Position numbers and translations under genes: made by a program
NCBI RefSeq assembly: GCF_026262505.1
Contig: NC_067207.1
Location: 20,800,082 to 20,864,081, forward strand
Source: Trichomonas vaginalis G3
Taxonomy: Eukaryota; Parabasalia; Trichomonadida; Trichomonadidae
Length of the DNA stretch: 64,000 nucleotides
Reading direction: 5' to 3'
Shown: in pieces, positions 37,693 through 47,963 of the stretch
Numbering within the stretch: position 1 is the first letter of the stretch
How the letters are laid out: every line of letters begins with the position of its first letter
The notes under the pieces: generated by a model
The model's input: only the letters and a program-made list of their open reading frames with translations
Told to the model about the DNA's origin: nothing
Databases searched by the model: none

Positions 37693-39636
37693 ATGTTTCG
37701 TTCTAAGCCTAAACCTTGTAAAATTAACCCAGAAGAGATACCACAAGAATTTTATACATTTGCAGAATTCTGCGACAACATGTTTAAATGCGATATTAAT
37801 ATGATTCCTGAGCTAAATAAACAATTAGATTATTATATCGAAAATCACTACCTGAACAAAGATGCAAAATATGATATGTTAGATCAGATATCATATGCAT
37901 TTGCACTTTACATGCCAAAATCAATCGAATTCATTAAATTAATGTTCGAAACAAATAATCTCGATAAATCGAACCTTAACGAGCAAAAATACTTATTATT
38001 ATTCAATCTTTTCTATCTTAATGAGCATAAAAGAGGCGAACACGAATTTTTTTCTTCAGATGAAAATACTAGAGAATTATTACAAACATTTCACGAGCCA
38101 GGCTCACTCCCATACCTTATTATTACTGATAGTATCGATGAATTCATCAATGCAACGTCAACAATACCAGATTTTGATTATAATCAAAAATTTCATTATC
38201 AAAGTCTAATTGACATTGCAGCACGCAGTGGATCCATTAACTGTTTCAAATACTTACTTTCCGATGGTGCAAATGTAACAAAAGAAACTCTTCAGAACTC
38301 ATTTGCCGGAAATAATTACGAAATCATTCACATTCTTGAAGAAAAGCACACACCAGATGTATATTGTATGAACAATGCCATAAAGATCCATAACAACGAG
38401 CTTATAACATATTTGATTGACAAATACAAGCTGAGAATCCAATATGACAGATGTGCCAATTTCTTCAATGTTTCTGCTTTTCTTCAAATGCTTTCTTTGG
38501 CCAAGAACGCGAATTATCTTGATAGAGAAGGGAATTCAATATTAATACAGATTACAGGTATCGGAGCTGTTCCTATTATGAAGTTTTTAATTGACAAAAA
38601 TGTGATATTGACATTGCAAATGAATGGGGACAAACAGCAGCGTATTTTGCAATTTTTAAAGAGAATGAAGAAGCTTTGAAGTTACTTGTTGATCATGATT
38701 TCTCTGATTACATTGAAGTTGATGATGCTTCTCTTTTACACCATGTTTGCAAATCAGGAAATCTAAATATGTTGAAAATTACTACAAGATAAAACTTATA
38801 GAAGTGAGTTCACTCCTGTTCATTTTGCAATAATGAGTGGTAATGCTGATATGGTTGCTTTTATTGTTGATAAATATGAAATTGATTTGGAAGAAGTTTA
38901 TGAAGAAAAACCAGAAAATTTCCATGAAGCTGTTGATTTGATTGAAGATCCAACAGATTTCATTATTTTCTTTGTTGATAAGGGTTATAAGTTCTTTGAT
39001 GTAATAGATATGGTAGGAAACAGAGCAATGGTTTCTTGTATTACAAAAGGAAACCTTGAAAAAGTCAAGAAATTGGTTGAAAGAAAAGTTCCTGTTGATC
39101 AAAAGAATGAAGATGATTTTGCACCGCTTTTCGTTTCTTTGTTGAAGAATCAGACAGAAATTGCGAAGTTCTTAGTTGAAAGTGGTTGTATCTACAAGGC
39201 AAAGGCTGTTGGAGGATTGACACCACTTCATCATGCAGCACAAAATAATAATCTTGAATTAGTTAAGTTTTTCGTTGAAAAAGGAATCAGAGTTAATGAA
39301 ATTGATTTCAGGGGAAATTCTGCTTTAGATCTTGCAAAAGAAAAAGGATATAAAGAAATTGTTGATTTCCTTTTATCACAAAGTGCTTCTGAAGATGCTA
39401 AGAGTTTAGAAGAGAATAAATATAGTTTGGAAAAAGCTCTTCATACTAAAGATGATGCAATGTTTATGCAAGTGATGGAAACTGAAGGATTAGATGTTAA
39501 CATGATGATAAATGGAATGTCATTGATAGAAAACTGTTTTTACAATGAAATGCCTGATTCCATAGCTTATTTAATAAAGAATGGTGCAGAAGTTGATTTC
39601 AATAAAGAATTTATTGATGTGATAAATAAATTTTGA
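37693..39636 (+). pseudogene. Ankyrin-repeat protein with trichomonad N-terminal domain, frame-disrupted
   Basis: Over 640 codons of ankyrin-protein coding sequence on one strand. The first 200 residues are the helical domain (EFCDNMFKCDINMIPELNKQ, later LIDIAARSGSINCFKYLLSDGA) seen before ankyrin repeats in many trichomonad proteins. Further repeats include GLTPLHHAAQNNNLELVKFF and FRGNSALDLAKEKGYKEIVDFL. The frame changes near 38600 and returns to the original frame near 38790, so two compensating indels lie about 190 bases apart; the intervening segment still reads as ankyrin repeat in another frame. Either this is a young pseudogene or the assembly has two indel errors. Ankyrin proteins act as binding scaffolds; the partner is unknown. 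Confidence 0.8.
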
Positions 39637-39727
39637 TTGATTCATTTATCACATCTTCTTAAATCTGTGCTATCATTTTTAATGACAAAAGTTTTCTCAA
39701 AATTTTCTGTTTTTCGTATTTTTTCAT

Positions 39728-40261
39728 ATGTATCCTTTAAAAAAATTGGTTCCTAAAATCAAGTTCACTCAAGAAGAGGATGATCGACTTATTGAAGTTA
39801 TTGAACGTCTTGGTACACGAGATTGGGAAGGTATAGCTCAAGAGATGAAACACCAAACTCCACGTCAATGTCGCGAACGATGGAACAATTATTTATCACC
39901 ATCTATCACTAGCGATCCATGGACAAGTCAAGAAGACGAACTACTTGATTCACTTTATGACGAGTTTGGTTCTAAGTGGTCAAAAATTGCGGAATATTTC
40001 CCCAACAGATCAGCAAACGGCATTCGAAATCGATATAAATTACGTCAAAGAAGAATTCTGAAAGAAAAGAAAAAAGCCGAAAAATTATTAAAAAATAATC
40101 AAAATAAAAATCATGAATCAAACAAGAATGATATCAAAGGGAACACTGATATCTCTGAAAAATCAATTGATGAAATTCTCTTGAAAAAGAATGAAGATTT
40201 ATATTCATTATTTGAAGATGGGACTGATCATTATCAGATCTTTTTTGGAACATGTTCTTAA
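39728..40261 (+). CDS. Two-repeat Myb-like DNA-binding protein
   Basis: A 177-residue protein with two Myb repeats. The first (about residues 12-58) has FTQEEDDRLIEVIERLGTRD, WEGIAQEM and the recognition helix TPRQCRERWNNYL. The second (about 63-108) has PWTSQEDELLDSLYDEFGSK, WSKIAEYF and NGIRNRYKLRQ. The order matches the small R2R3 Myb proteins of Trichomonas, several of which bind promoters of iron- or virulence-related genes. The tail is basic, then acidic. TTTTCATATG at the start resembles a very close initiator. A relative lies on the opposite strand at 46270-46755. Confidence 0.93.
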   Translation: MYPLKKLVPKIKFTQEEDDRLIEVIERLGTRDWEGIAQEMKHQTPRQCRERWNNYLSPSITSDPWTSQEDELLDSLYDEFGSKWSKIAEYFPNRSANGIRNRYKLRQRRILKEKKKAEKLLKNNQNKNHESNKNDIKGNTDISEKSIDEILLKKNEDLYSLFEDGTDHYQIFFGTCS

Positions 40262-40691
40262 TAATACATTATAGACCTTAGCAATTCGTTATAGATTTTG
40301 TTTTTTGTAAAATTCTCTAAAACTTTTGTAATTTAAAGGGTAATCTAGCTCAATGTTTTCAGCATCAATTATTTTAACATCGCCGTGATTAAGTTTCGAA
40401 AAAAATCAAAAATAAATCAAAATTCAGAAATTGGGTTACTCTTTGTTTTAAATCATACCATACAAATATCTTATTAGTTATCAATCATTCAAGTGGGTTA
40501 ATTGAAAAATATCCATTATTGATGTTGACGATCATTATTATTTTCTTATTTTCCTTTATAAAATTAATCCGAATTATAGTATAGATCATCTTCGACCATT
40601 GATCACAATTTATGGCTCATTTTTAAAATAAATTATATTTTTATTTCAAAATTGTGAAATTGTTTCATTCGAAATATGTAACTATAACATT
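40262..40691. other. Intergenic between convergent genes
   Basis: A 430-base AT-rich spacer between the 3' ends of the Myb gene and the discoidin-like gene. No hairpin terminator or gene recognised. Confidence 0.5.
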
Positions 40692-41351
40692 TTATTGCAT
40701 GCGAGTGTTGCCGTTCTTTGAAATATGGCCAATTATACTTACATCATCGTCATCATCGTGATAAGAAACGAAATCATCAATTTCGCCTATTCCATCATCG
40801 GCTATAATGTCTCCGAAGAACTCAACTTTATTCAAACAGAGGCATGGAGGCTCTCCTGGGCAAGCTTCTGTTTGGATAATGCTGAAATACTTGGCAGTAT
40901 AAGTTTCCGAGAGCTGGTAAGTTTTTTCGGCACAATACTCCATCGATTCGTCTTTATCTACTTTATGCACGTCTTTCCAGGTCTTATTATCGTTGGAAAT
41001 TTGCAAAGCCCAGCTGTAAAGGCAACATCTTACACAATAGCTTAAGTCTTCACAGCAGCAGCCATCATAGCAGCATCCAGCACGCAAATAGTACTTTTCT
41101 AACTTAATTTTAGCTTTTTCAAGTGAAAATATAATCCAAGGGAAATCTGTTGATGATCTTCCGCAATTTGAACACCAGTCATAACTTTTATCAATCGGAT
41201 CAATGGCGTATTCTGGTTTTGTTAATTGAATACTGCCATTTATGTACTGTTTTGATGATCCACTAGCAGAAATAACAATTTTATTTTGTGAGTGAACTCT
41301 CTTGAATATTGCATTTGATTCTGTTATCGAAATTGCCAATAATATAAACAT
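40692..41351 (-). CDS. Secreted cysteine-rich discoidin (F5/8 type C)-like protein
   Basis: A 219-residue protein with a signal peptide (about residues 1-14) and one discoidin-like domain (about 15-180): KIVISASGSSKQY opens it, FPWIIFSL and YYLRAG mark inner strands, SWALQISNDNKTW is the typical mid-domain strand and YFSIIQTEA the last. A lineage-specific insert is packed with cysteines (CCYDGCCC, YCVRCC), which may form disulphides or bind metal. The C-terminus is very acidic (YHDDDDDVS) and has no anchor. Discoidin domains bind glycans or lipids, so a secreted or surface-associated adhesin is plausible (inference). A close paralogue lies 2.6 kb away, diverging. Confidence 0.8.
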   Translation of the reverse strand: MFILLAISITESNAIFKRVHSQNKIVISASGSSKQYINGSIQLTKPEYAIDPIDKSYDWCSNCGRSSTDFPWIIFSLEKAKIKLEKYYLRAGCCYDGCCCEDLSYCVRCCLYSWALQISNDNKTWKDVHKVDKDESMEYCAEKTYQLSETYTAKYFSIIQTEACPGEPPCLCLNKVEFFGDIIADDGIGEIDDFVSYHDDDDDVSIIGHISKNGNTRMQ

Positions 41352-41763
41352 TGCAAGAAATTGTCACTTTTTTAAATCCGAAAGTTGTAATTTTCACTCA
41401 ATCACAAATTCCGGTAAAAATCTTCTGGTATCAAAGTATTGTTGAACAAACTTTATAGAGAATATTGAATACCACATTGCACAACATAGAGCGCATAGCT
41501 AAAAAAGCCAAAAATTCAACAAGAGCTCCTGCTAATGCTTCATTTTAAAATTATATAAATTTGAGATTTCATTTTTTTTTTGCGAAACAATTCTTTCGCA
41601 ATATATGTTGAAAAGTACTATATATAGTAGAGTTAAGAGTGCATTTCAATAAAGCACTAAGAAATGAAGAGAAATGAATAGTTCTGAAAGCAATTTAAAT
41701 CGAGATTTACCATAAAAACTTTCACAATAAAGTAACTTTCATTTTTTTTGTTGATTTGTTTTG
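41352..41763. other. Intergenic between divergent genes
   Basis: Promoter region for the discoidin-like gene (minus) and the ankyrin gene (plus). A TTGTCACTTTTTT motif near 41360 points along the plus strand although the nearest gene there is on minus; it may be an orphan initiator. Confidence 0.5.
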
Positions 41764-41773
41764 TCACTTTTTA
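41764..41773 (+). promoter_or_regulatory. Trichomonad initiator (Inr) of the ankyrin gene
   Basis: TCACTTTTT ends immediately before the ATG at 41774, giving an almost leaderless mRNA. It supports the ATG at 41774 over the in-frame TTG upstream. Confidence 0.72.
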
Positions 41774-43654
41774 ATGGAAAGTTCTCTTTTAAGGCAAATC
41801 TTTAAGAAAAGAGAGAAAGGCCTTCCAATTAAGAATGAAGAAGAGGAAATTGCCAAAAATGTAGAAACATTTTGCCATGATCCAAGCTTTTTTGATTTGC
41901 CTCTTCATTCAATTGCGAGCATTTTGAATTACCCACAGCCAATCAAAGCAGAGACTATCAGGCATATAGTTTCAACTGTTTCCAAACGAAATGGATCATC
42001 ATCTGTCATTCTATTGCGTTATTTCACAATTGCCGATCCAACATTTGATAATATCATTGATATTTTGAGCAATATTCGAGGATGCCCAATTTTCGAAAAC
42101 TTAAGAAGAATTGTAAGCAATCAAACACAAAATTTTGATCAAGATTTGGAAGATGAAACAAATAAAATTGATGAAAATAAAGGAATCAAGTATATTGATA
42201 GCAGTAACAAACAAAATGGAGAGAACTTGCATGAACAAACACAAAAAATTGAAAATAAAAAAGAAAATGAAGAAGATTTTGATTCTTTGAATGATGTTGA
42301 TATCAGCAATCGATTGTTAGAGAAATACGATGACAACATTAAGATTAGAGGTTACATTGAAGATATTGTTTTCACAGAAAACCATCAAAACAAAAATTTA
42401 TTATCAAAAATGAAAGATCCGATTTTCTCAGATTATGCATATCAATGCATTCTTTATGCACAGAAGATCAGACCACATTCACTTTTATATCTTAAATTTC
42501 TTCTTGAATTGCTTCCTTTTGATCCTCCAGATTATTTATCATTATCTGTTGAAAAATTCGAAAGATCGTTCATTCAACCATCAAATCCAATTGAAAATAA
42601 ATTAAATCAACCAGATAATGATCAATTTGAAGAAGAAATTTCAAATCATAAAAATAATTTAGAAGAAAATCAAAGTTTAGATGAAATTGATGATGAAAAT
42701 AATGAATTTGTAATACAAAATGATGAGAATAGCGAAAATTCAATTGAATCTCAAGTTAAACAAGCAATTAAAAGTGATGATTTAGAAACTCTTAAGGAAA
42801 TTTTAACAAATAATCTAATTGTTTCTGTTTATTGCAAAGAAACAGATTCCAAGATCACTCCTCTTTGTTTAGCAGCTTTCTATGGATCTTCTGAATGCTT
42901 TAGATACTTGTATTTGAATAGTAAACAAGAGATAAACGAAAGATTAGTAAGATATGCAATAAAAGGCGGAAATTATGACATTTTTAACATTTGTGCAAAC
43001 AATGGCTTTGATTTTCATGGTTTTGGCAAAACTGCAGCTAAATATCATAGGAACGACATTCTTTCATGGATACTTACTAACTATGGATTTGAAAAAGTTC
43101 CTCCAAGTACTTGTATAAGTTCATGTAACACTCCTGCTTTGTTTTACTTTTTAAAGAAATTAGGCGTTGATTATACTGATAAATATGGTGAAAATTGTTT
43201 TACGAAATGCTGCTCAAGAGGTGAAATAGATATTGTTGATTATTTATATTCAAAGAAAGCGAACATTGAATATAGAAACTCATCAGGGCAAACAGGCCTT
43301 TCCATTGCAAGTGAAAATGGTCATATTGAAATCATTAATTACTTGATAGAAAATGGAGCAAATTTAGAAAATAAAGATAATTATGGAAGAACTCCTTTAA
43401 TAGTTGCAAGTGAGAATGGTCAAGTACATTCTATATTGGCATTACTTGAAAATGGTGCTGATATAGAAGCACAAACTATTACTGGAATTACTCCTTTAAT
43501 TAGTGCTGTAATTAGAAATAAAAAAGAAGCGGTAAAAGTGTTGATTGAACATGGCGCTGACCCTAATAAGACTGATAACATAGGTAAGTCATCATTGGTA
43601 AGAGCAAAAGATCCAGAAATTCTGGAAATTCTCAAATCAAAATTAAATCCTTAG
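41774..43654 (+). CDS. Ankyrin-repeat protein
   Basis: A 626-residue whole frame. The N-terminal third is a helical domain (LLRQIFKKREKGLPIKNEEE, CHDPSFFDLPLHSIASILNY), followed by an acidic, asparagine/glutamate-rich linker (about residues 120-340). At least five ankyrin repeats follow at about 350-620, including TPLCLAAFYGSSECFRYLYL, GLSIASENGHIEIINYLIENG, PLIVASENGQVHSILALLENG and PLISAVIRNKKEAVKVLIEHG. No membrane span or enzyme domain, so it is probably a cytosolic binding scaffold. The TCACTTTTT initiator directly before the ATG fixes the start. It lies between the two discoidin-like paralogues. Confidence 0.9.
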   Translation: MESSLLRQIFKKREKGLPIKNEEEEIAKNVETFCHDPSFFDLPLHSIASILNYPQPIKAETIRHIVSTVSKRNGSSSVILLRYFTIADPTFDNIIDILSNIRGCPIFENLRRIVSNQTQNFDQDLEDETNKIDENKGIKYIDSSNKQNGENLHEQTQKIENKKENEEDFDSLNDVDISNRLLEKYDDNIKIRGYIEDIVFTENHQNKNLLSKMKDPIFSDYAYQCILYAQKIRPHSLLYLKFLLELLPFDPPDYLSLSVEKFERSFIQPSNPIENKLNQPDNDQFEEEISNHKNNLEENQSLDEIDDENNEFVIQNDENSENSIESQVKQAIKSDDLETLKEILTNNLIVSVYCKETDSKITPLCLAAFYGSSECFRYLYLNSKQEINERLVRYAIKGGNYDIFNICANNGFDFHGFGKTAAKYHRNDILSWILTNYGFEKVPPSTCISSCNTPALFYFLKKLGVDYTDKYGENCFTKCCSRGEIDIVDYLYSKKANIEYRNSSGQTGLSIASENGHIEIINYLIENGANLENKDNYGRTPLIVASENGQVHSILALLENGADIEAQTITGITPLISAVIRNKKEAVKVLIEHGADPNKTDNIGKSSLVRAKDPEILEILKSKLNP

Positions 43655-43952
43655 ATTCTTTCTTGTTTTTTAATTATAAAAATATACAATATGTTCTATT
43701 TTAAGTTAATTTCATCGAAATCTTTATGCGTTTTCGTTATGATTTCATTTTTCACGCAAAATTTCAATAGTTTACATTTCGTTGTTTACATCTAATAATA
43801 CTTATATATATATTTATTAAAAAACATAAAAAGCCTATCCAACCAATTCTCTTCTCAAAATTTTGAACTCTTTATCAGCTTGATCTGAAAATTAATTTTT
43901 GTTTGAAAAGAAAAGAAAACATTAATATATGCCGATAACAATTATTTATTTG
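43655..43952. other. Intergenic, no gene seen
   Basis: AT-rich spacer between co-directional genes, ending at the initiator of the discoidin-like paralogue. Confidence 0.5.
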
Positions 43953-43961
43953 TCACTTTTT
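43953..43961 (+). promoter_or_regulatory. Trichomonad initiator (Inr)
   Basis: TCACTTTTT, 13 bases before the ATG at 43975 and identical to the initiator at 41764. Confidence 0.65.
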
Positions 43962-43974
43962 GAAAAGTTTTACT

Positions 43975-44631
43975 ATGTTCTTCTTCTTACGATTGGCATA
44001 CTCAGAAAACACAGCTGTCTTCAAAAGAGCATATCCTGATAATAGAATAATCATTTATGCTAGCGGATCATCAAGCCAGTACATAAATGACAGTTTACAG
44101 ATGACAAAGCCAGAATTTACAATAGATCAAGTAGAAAAGACATACGATTGGTGCTCACAATGTAGCTCATCATATACAGACTATCCATGGATCACTTTCT
44201 CACTGAAAGATGCCAGATTTCACATTGATAAATACTTACTTAGAGCAGGATGCTGCTATGATGGCTGCTGTTGTCATGACTATGGGTACTGCGAGAGATG
44301 CTGTCTCTATAGCTGGGAATTTCAAATTTCAAGCGATAATAAAACTTGGACTACAGTTCACAAAATGGACAGAGATTATTCAATGGAGTATTGCGCAGAG
44401 AAGACATTTGAACTAAAATAAAAGTGTTTGGCAAAATATATTCGAATAATACAAACAGCACCTTGCCCTGGAGAAATGCCACGCATGGCTTTGAATAAAA
44501 TCGAAGTTTTTGGTGATATTGTAGCCGATGATGGACTTGATGATATCGACGATTTCGTTTCTTTCCATGACGACGACGATGTCAGTATAATCGGCCATCT
44601 TGCAAAGAATGGAAATACAAAACTTACATAA
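43975..44631 (+). pseudogene. Discoidin-like cysteine-rich protein, interrupted by one in-frame stop
   Basis: A paralogue of the gene at 40692-41351 on the opposite strand, with the same plan: short signal peptide, discoidin-like domain (SWEFQISSDNKTW, DYPWITFSL), the same cysteine cluster (CCYDGCCC, YCERCC), then RIIQTAPCPGE and an acidic end (FHDDDDVSIIGHL). I take ATG 43975 as start because the upstream codon in frame is TTG. A TAA at 44419-44421 interrupts the frame, yet the same frame stays open and conserved beyond it to 44631. It is a very recent pseudogene, a read-through gene, or a base error; the intact initiator suggests it is still transcribed. Confidence 0.75.
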
Positions 44632-44805
44632 ATATTTTACATATGAATAAATTATACTGTTTATATATCAATAAAAAAATTATATTTTTTAAATTTAGTT
44701 TTACTTTCGCTTTCTAACCTAAATAAGATCATAGTTGAAAAATTTCCAAAATTTGAATTGTTCAACGAAGATAAAAAAAGGTTAAATAATATGATCAAAA
44801 ACAAT

Positions 44806-45397
44806 TTAATAAGTTTTACCATAATCCAAGATCAGAGATAATATAGAATGAAACAATGTTTCGGTTTTTAACGTTTTGAACAATCGGTTTTTGGTATTCG
44901 TAATAGTCTTGTGTTTCAAAAATAGAGTTGCATGAAGTTGTGAGAGAGTGATGTGGGAAGATTTCACAGAATCTGTGATATATGTAGTTGCCACTAACAA
45001 AAACATGCACGTTGTCGTTGAATGCAGATAAGAAAGAAGAGAAGTCGTATAAACCGCAGTATAAGACTTTGTTGACTGGTGTGTTGATGAATGAAGAAGA
45101 TCCGATGTATGTCGTGTTCTTGCTGATGAAGAGTGTGTTCTTGATGTTAGACCTTCTTCATCAGCAAGTATACCTTGTCCAGCTAAAAACAACCTGTTGA
45201 CCAACAGTTTTACATGTTTTTCCATCATCAATAGATCCATCCATGTAACGATAATCAAAATGTATGCGAATATTTGCCCAAGTTTCGGCTTTGAGGGATC
45301 TTTTAGATGGATAGTATTCTACATATTTTGTAACATTAGTCATTTCTTTATCATATGTGCACTGATGAATCATGTGCGAAATTAAGGCTAGGAGCAT
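44806..45397 (-). pseudogene. Decayed surface-protein remnants: GP63-like N-terminus and BspA-like tail
   Basis: Two conserved-looking pieces lie in tandem on the minus strand. The upstream piece (45161-45397) begins with a short signal peptide and reads WANIRIHFDYRYMDG then DGKTCKTVGQQV, close to the N-terminal region of leishmanolysin-like (GP63, M8) proteins of trichomonads; the catalytic HExxH region is absent. The downstream piece (about 44816-45140) reads SSFINTPVNKVLYCGLYDFS and NVHVFVSGNYIYHRFC, like the C-terminal end of BspA-type leucine-rich proteins. The pieces are in different frames, so the locus is dead or a fusion of two remnants. Both assignments come from pattern memory and are moderate. 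Confidence 0.45.
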
Positions 45398-46269
45398 TTC
45401 AAATAATGAGATTGAAGGAAAATAAGATTTGAAATTATGAATTCAAACAATTGATAGGAAGGAAGTTTTGAATAAGTTACAGAAGTAATCATTAAAAATC
45501 TGTTGCCTAAGTATCAAATTTTATTGGTGGTTTTGTGACAAAACTTTCAGAAAAAAAAATTGAATACTTTAAACACGACCATATGCCATAAAATCTTCGT
45601 CTAATATTATTTGTTGTTTAATAAATTGAATATTATTCAATTATCTCAAAAGCCAAAAATTATTTTTATGAAGACTTTTCATAATGAAGATCGTTTGAAC
45701 TTTTTCCAAAATAAAGCTTTGTTAAATCACTCTCAGAAAAAGTAATTTAAGGTTGAATTATGAGATATATTCTATAGAATATCCAACAAAATTGCATGCA
45801 TTGTTGTGCGGTTTGAAGGTTGAATACAAATGCCTATAACGTTCCAATTTTTCTTATAGAAATATATCGATGTAAATCCAAAATAAGGATACATAGGCCA
45901 ATCATATTAAAATATCACATCGATTGGCATATCTAATGTGCCTGTGTGAAAATTCAGTAGCGTAGTGGCTGGAAGCTCAATAATTATTTTATACGCATCT
46001 TTTGACATTGGAAATGCATACTATTTACGCTAAAATATTTTGTGAATATGTTCATCTTATCGATTAATAAGGAATGAATAGTGCTTCTAAATTTATCTGA
46101 AACTAGACTCAGAGAAAAAAAAACACATTAGCACAAGACTCTGATAAACTCATTGATACACAATCTGTTGTTTTCAAATATGAATGTCAATTAGAATCAA
46201 ATCCATAAGAGAAAAACGATGAGGATTTAACTATTATATTGACAGGATTTTATTGACTAGATTATAAAT
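45398..46269. other. Intergenic, no gene seen
   Basis: About 870 AT-rich bases between the 3' end of the Myb gene (minus strand) and the surface-protein remnants, with poly-A/T runs. No repeat or RNA gene recognised. Confidence 0.5.
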
Positions 46270-46755
46270 TTAAAACAATGAAAAATCTAATAAGTCATAT
46301 CGCGAATTAGGATTATTGAAATCGTCAGCAAATGCGAAGTCAAATTCTGAAGTTGAATTGTCAATCTTAATGTGCTCTTCTTTGTGAACATTAGATGCTG
46401 GTTCGATTGTTTCCATCGATTGATTATTTTTTGAAATGGATGACCAGCGATTTTTAATATTTATTTCTGATCTGTTTTTGAAAAATGAAGATATTTTTGA
46501 CCATTTAGAGCCAAATTGAAGATGAAGAGTTTTTAAATATTCGTCTTCTTCTCGAGTCCATGGACCATTTACGATTCCTGGTGATAAGTAATTTCGAAAT
46601 CGTTCTCTAACCTGTCTAGGTGTCCTTCCATTGAGATAATTTGCAATCTCTTTCCAATTTTTCTTTTCTTTTCCATTTATAAGTGTCACAATGAGTAAAT
46701 CTTCTTCAGGGGTGAACATTCTGCGTTGACTTCCATTTTGATTTGTTTGCTTCAT
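46270..46755 (-). CDS. Two-repeat Myb-like DNA-binding protein
   Basis: I place the start at ATG 46755 (161 residues); the longer frame upstream lacks an ATG. Repeat one (about residues 10-55) reads MFTPEEDLLIVTLINGK, WKEIANYL and TPRQVRERFRNYL; repeat two (about 60-105) reads PWTREEDEYLKTLHLQFGSK, WSKISSFF and INIKNRWSSI. The plan equals the 39728 gene (shared NYLSP linker and LQFGSKWSKI/DEFGSKWSKI), so the two are paralogues, here in opposite orientation. The C-terminal 45 residues are acidic and phenylalanine-rich, resembling an activation domain. It abuts the left end of the DNA transposon. Confidence 0.92.
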   Translation of the reverse strand: MKQTNQNGSQRRMFTPEEDLLIVTLINGKEKKNWKEIANYLNGRTPRQVRERFRNYLSPGIVNGPWTREEDEYLKTLHLQFGSKWSKISSFFKNRSEINIKNRWSSISKNNQSMETIEPASNVHKEEHIKIDNSTSEFDFAFADDFNNPNSRYDLLDFSLF

Positions 46756-47003
46756 GTAATATTTTTTTGATTGATAAAAATATGAAAAATTGAAAGAAAC
46801 ATTCAAAAAATATTCAAAGTGCTTTTCAAAATATTACAATAATAACAAACATTTTAATACAAATATTTTTGAAATATAAAATTTACTTACGATCGATTTA
46901 ACTCAAATAATACTCATTGAAATTTTTTAACTCATTTTAAAATCATAATATTAATCAATTCTATGCTATAAATAAAATATGAAATTTAGGGGTTATTCAC
47001 CAT

Positions 47004-47788
47004 TGTTATAGACCGAAAATAGATTTTTTCGGTTTTCTCTTCAAATAATTGAAAGAATGATACTATTATAGGTTTATTATATTATATAGCATATAATCAT
47101 GCTATAGCCGAAAATTATAAGTTTTGAGAAGATTGAATATAACACAAATAAATTTGAATGTAAGTTAAATTGCTTGTTGTTTTTAATAGCTATTTAATGA
47201 GAAATCAATATTGCAAAATTCAAATTGAATGATTGAAAGAACAGAAAAAGTCATTCTTTTCAATTTCGAATATGTTTCATTGTATTTATAATTATATGGC
47301 AAATAAGATATTTAAACTTGATTTTTGAAGGAAAATTCACAAAATTGAATGAATTCAAATAATTTTTATTCAAAAATAAACTAGTTATTTGAGTTTAATA
47401 CTAATTATCTATTCAAACTACAAAGTTTGTAATTAAAAATATTTTGTGAGATCAGATTGAATTAATTCAAGGTTCTTTTCAATTAATATGAATGACCATA
47501 TTACGCATTTTCGAACATTATAAACCAAATATATAAAAATGGGAGACGAATGTTAAATTTTCTAGACATGGGGGAGTTGTCTGCAAAGTTTTAGCTCTTA
47601 TCTCTAACAAAAAATTAATTTTTAAAAAAATGACCGAATACGTTTCACAGCGAGAAAAAAATAAAAGGCAAGATAGAATTTTCTAGACATAAAGAAGTTG
47701 TTTACCGAGTTTTAGCTCTTATCTCTAACAAAAAATTAATTTTTAAAAAAATGACCGAATACGTTTCACAGCGAGAAAAAAATAAAAC
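47004..47788. repeat. Left inverted end of the DNA transposon
   Basis: About 535 bp of unique inverted sequence followed by roughly two tandem units. The unit junction carries TCTAGACATGGGGGAGTTGT on the outer unit, matched inverted at 51500-51540 on the right. Confidence 0.75.
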
Positions 47789-47963
47789 TGTACACTGATT
47801 TTAATTTTCATTTCCAGTCACTTTACTTATTATTTTTTCTTTTTTTCATTTTAATTATAAATTATTTCATAATACGTTTATTTACGTTACCATTTTCTTT
47901 ATTCTTTTGAATTCCATACTACACACTTATAGAATATTTTGATTGTTAACGTACTTCATTAGA

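Noticed and set aside
44816-45200. Plus-strand frames opposite the surface-protein remnants
   Set aside because: The minus strand carries the recognisable protein fragments.
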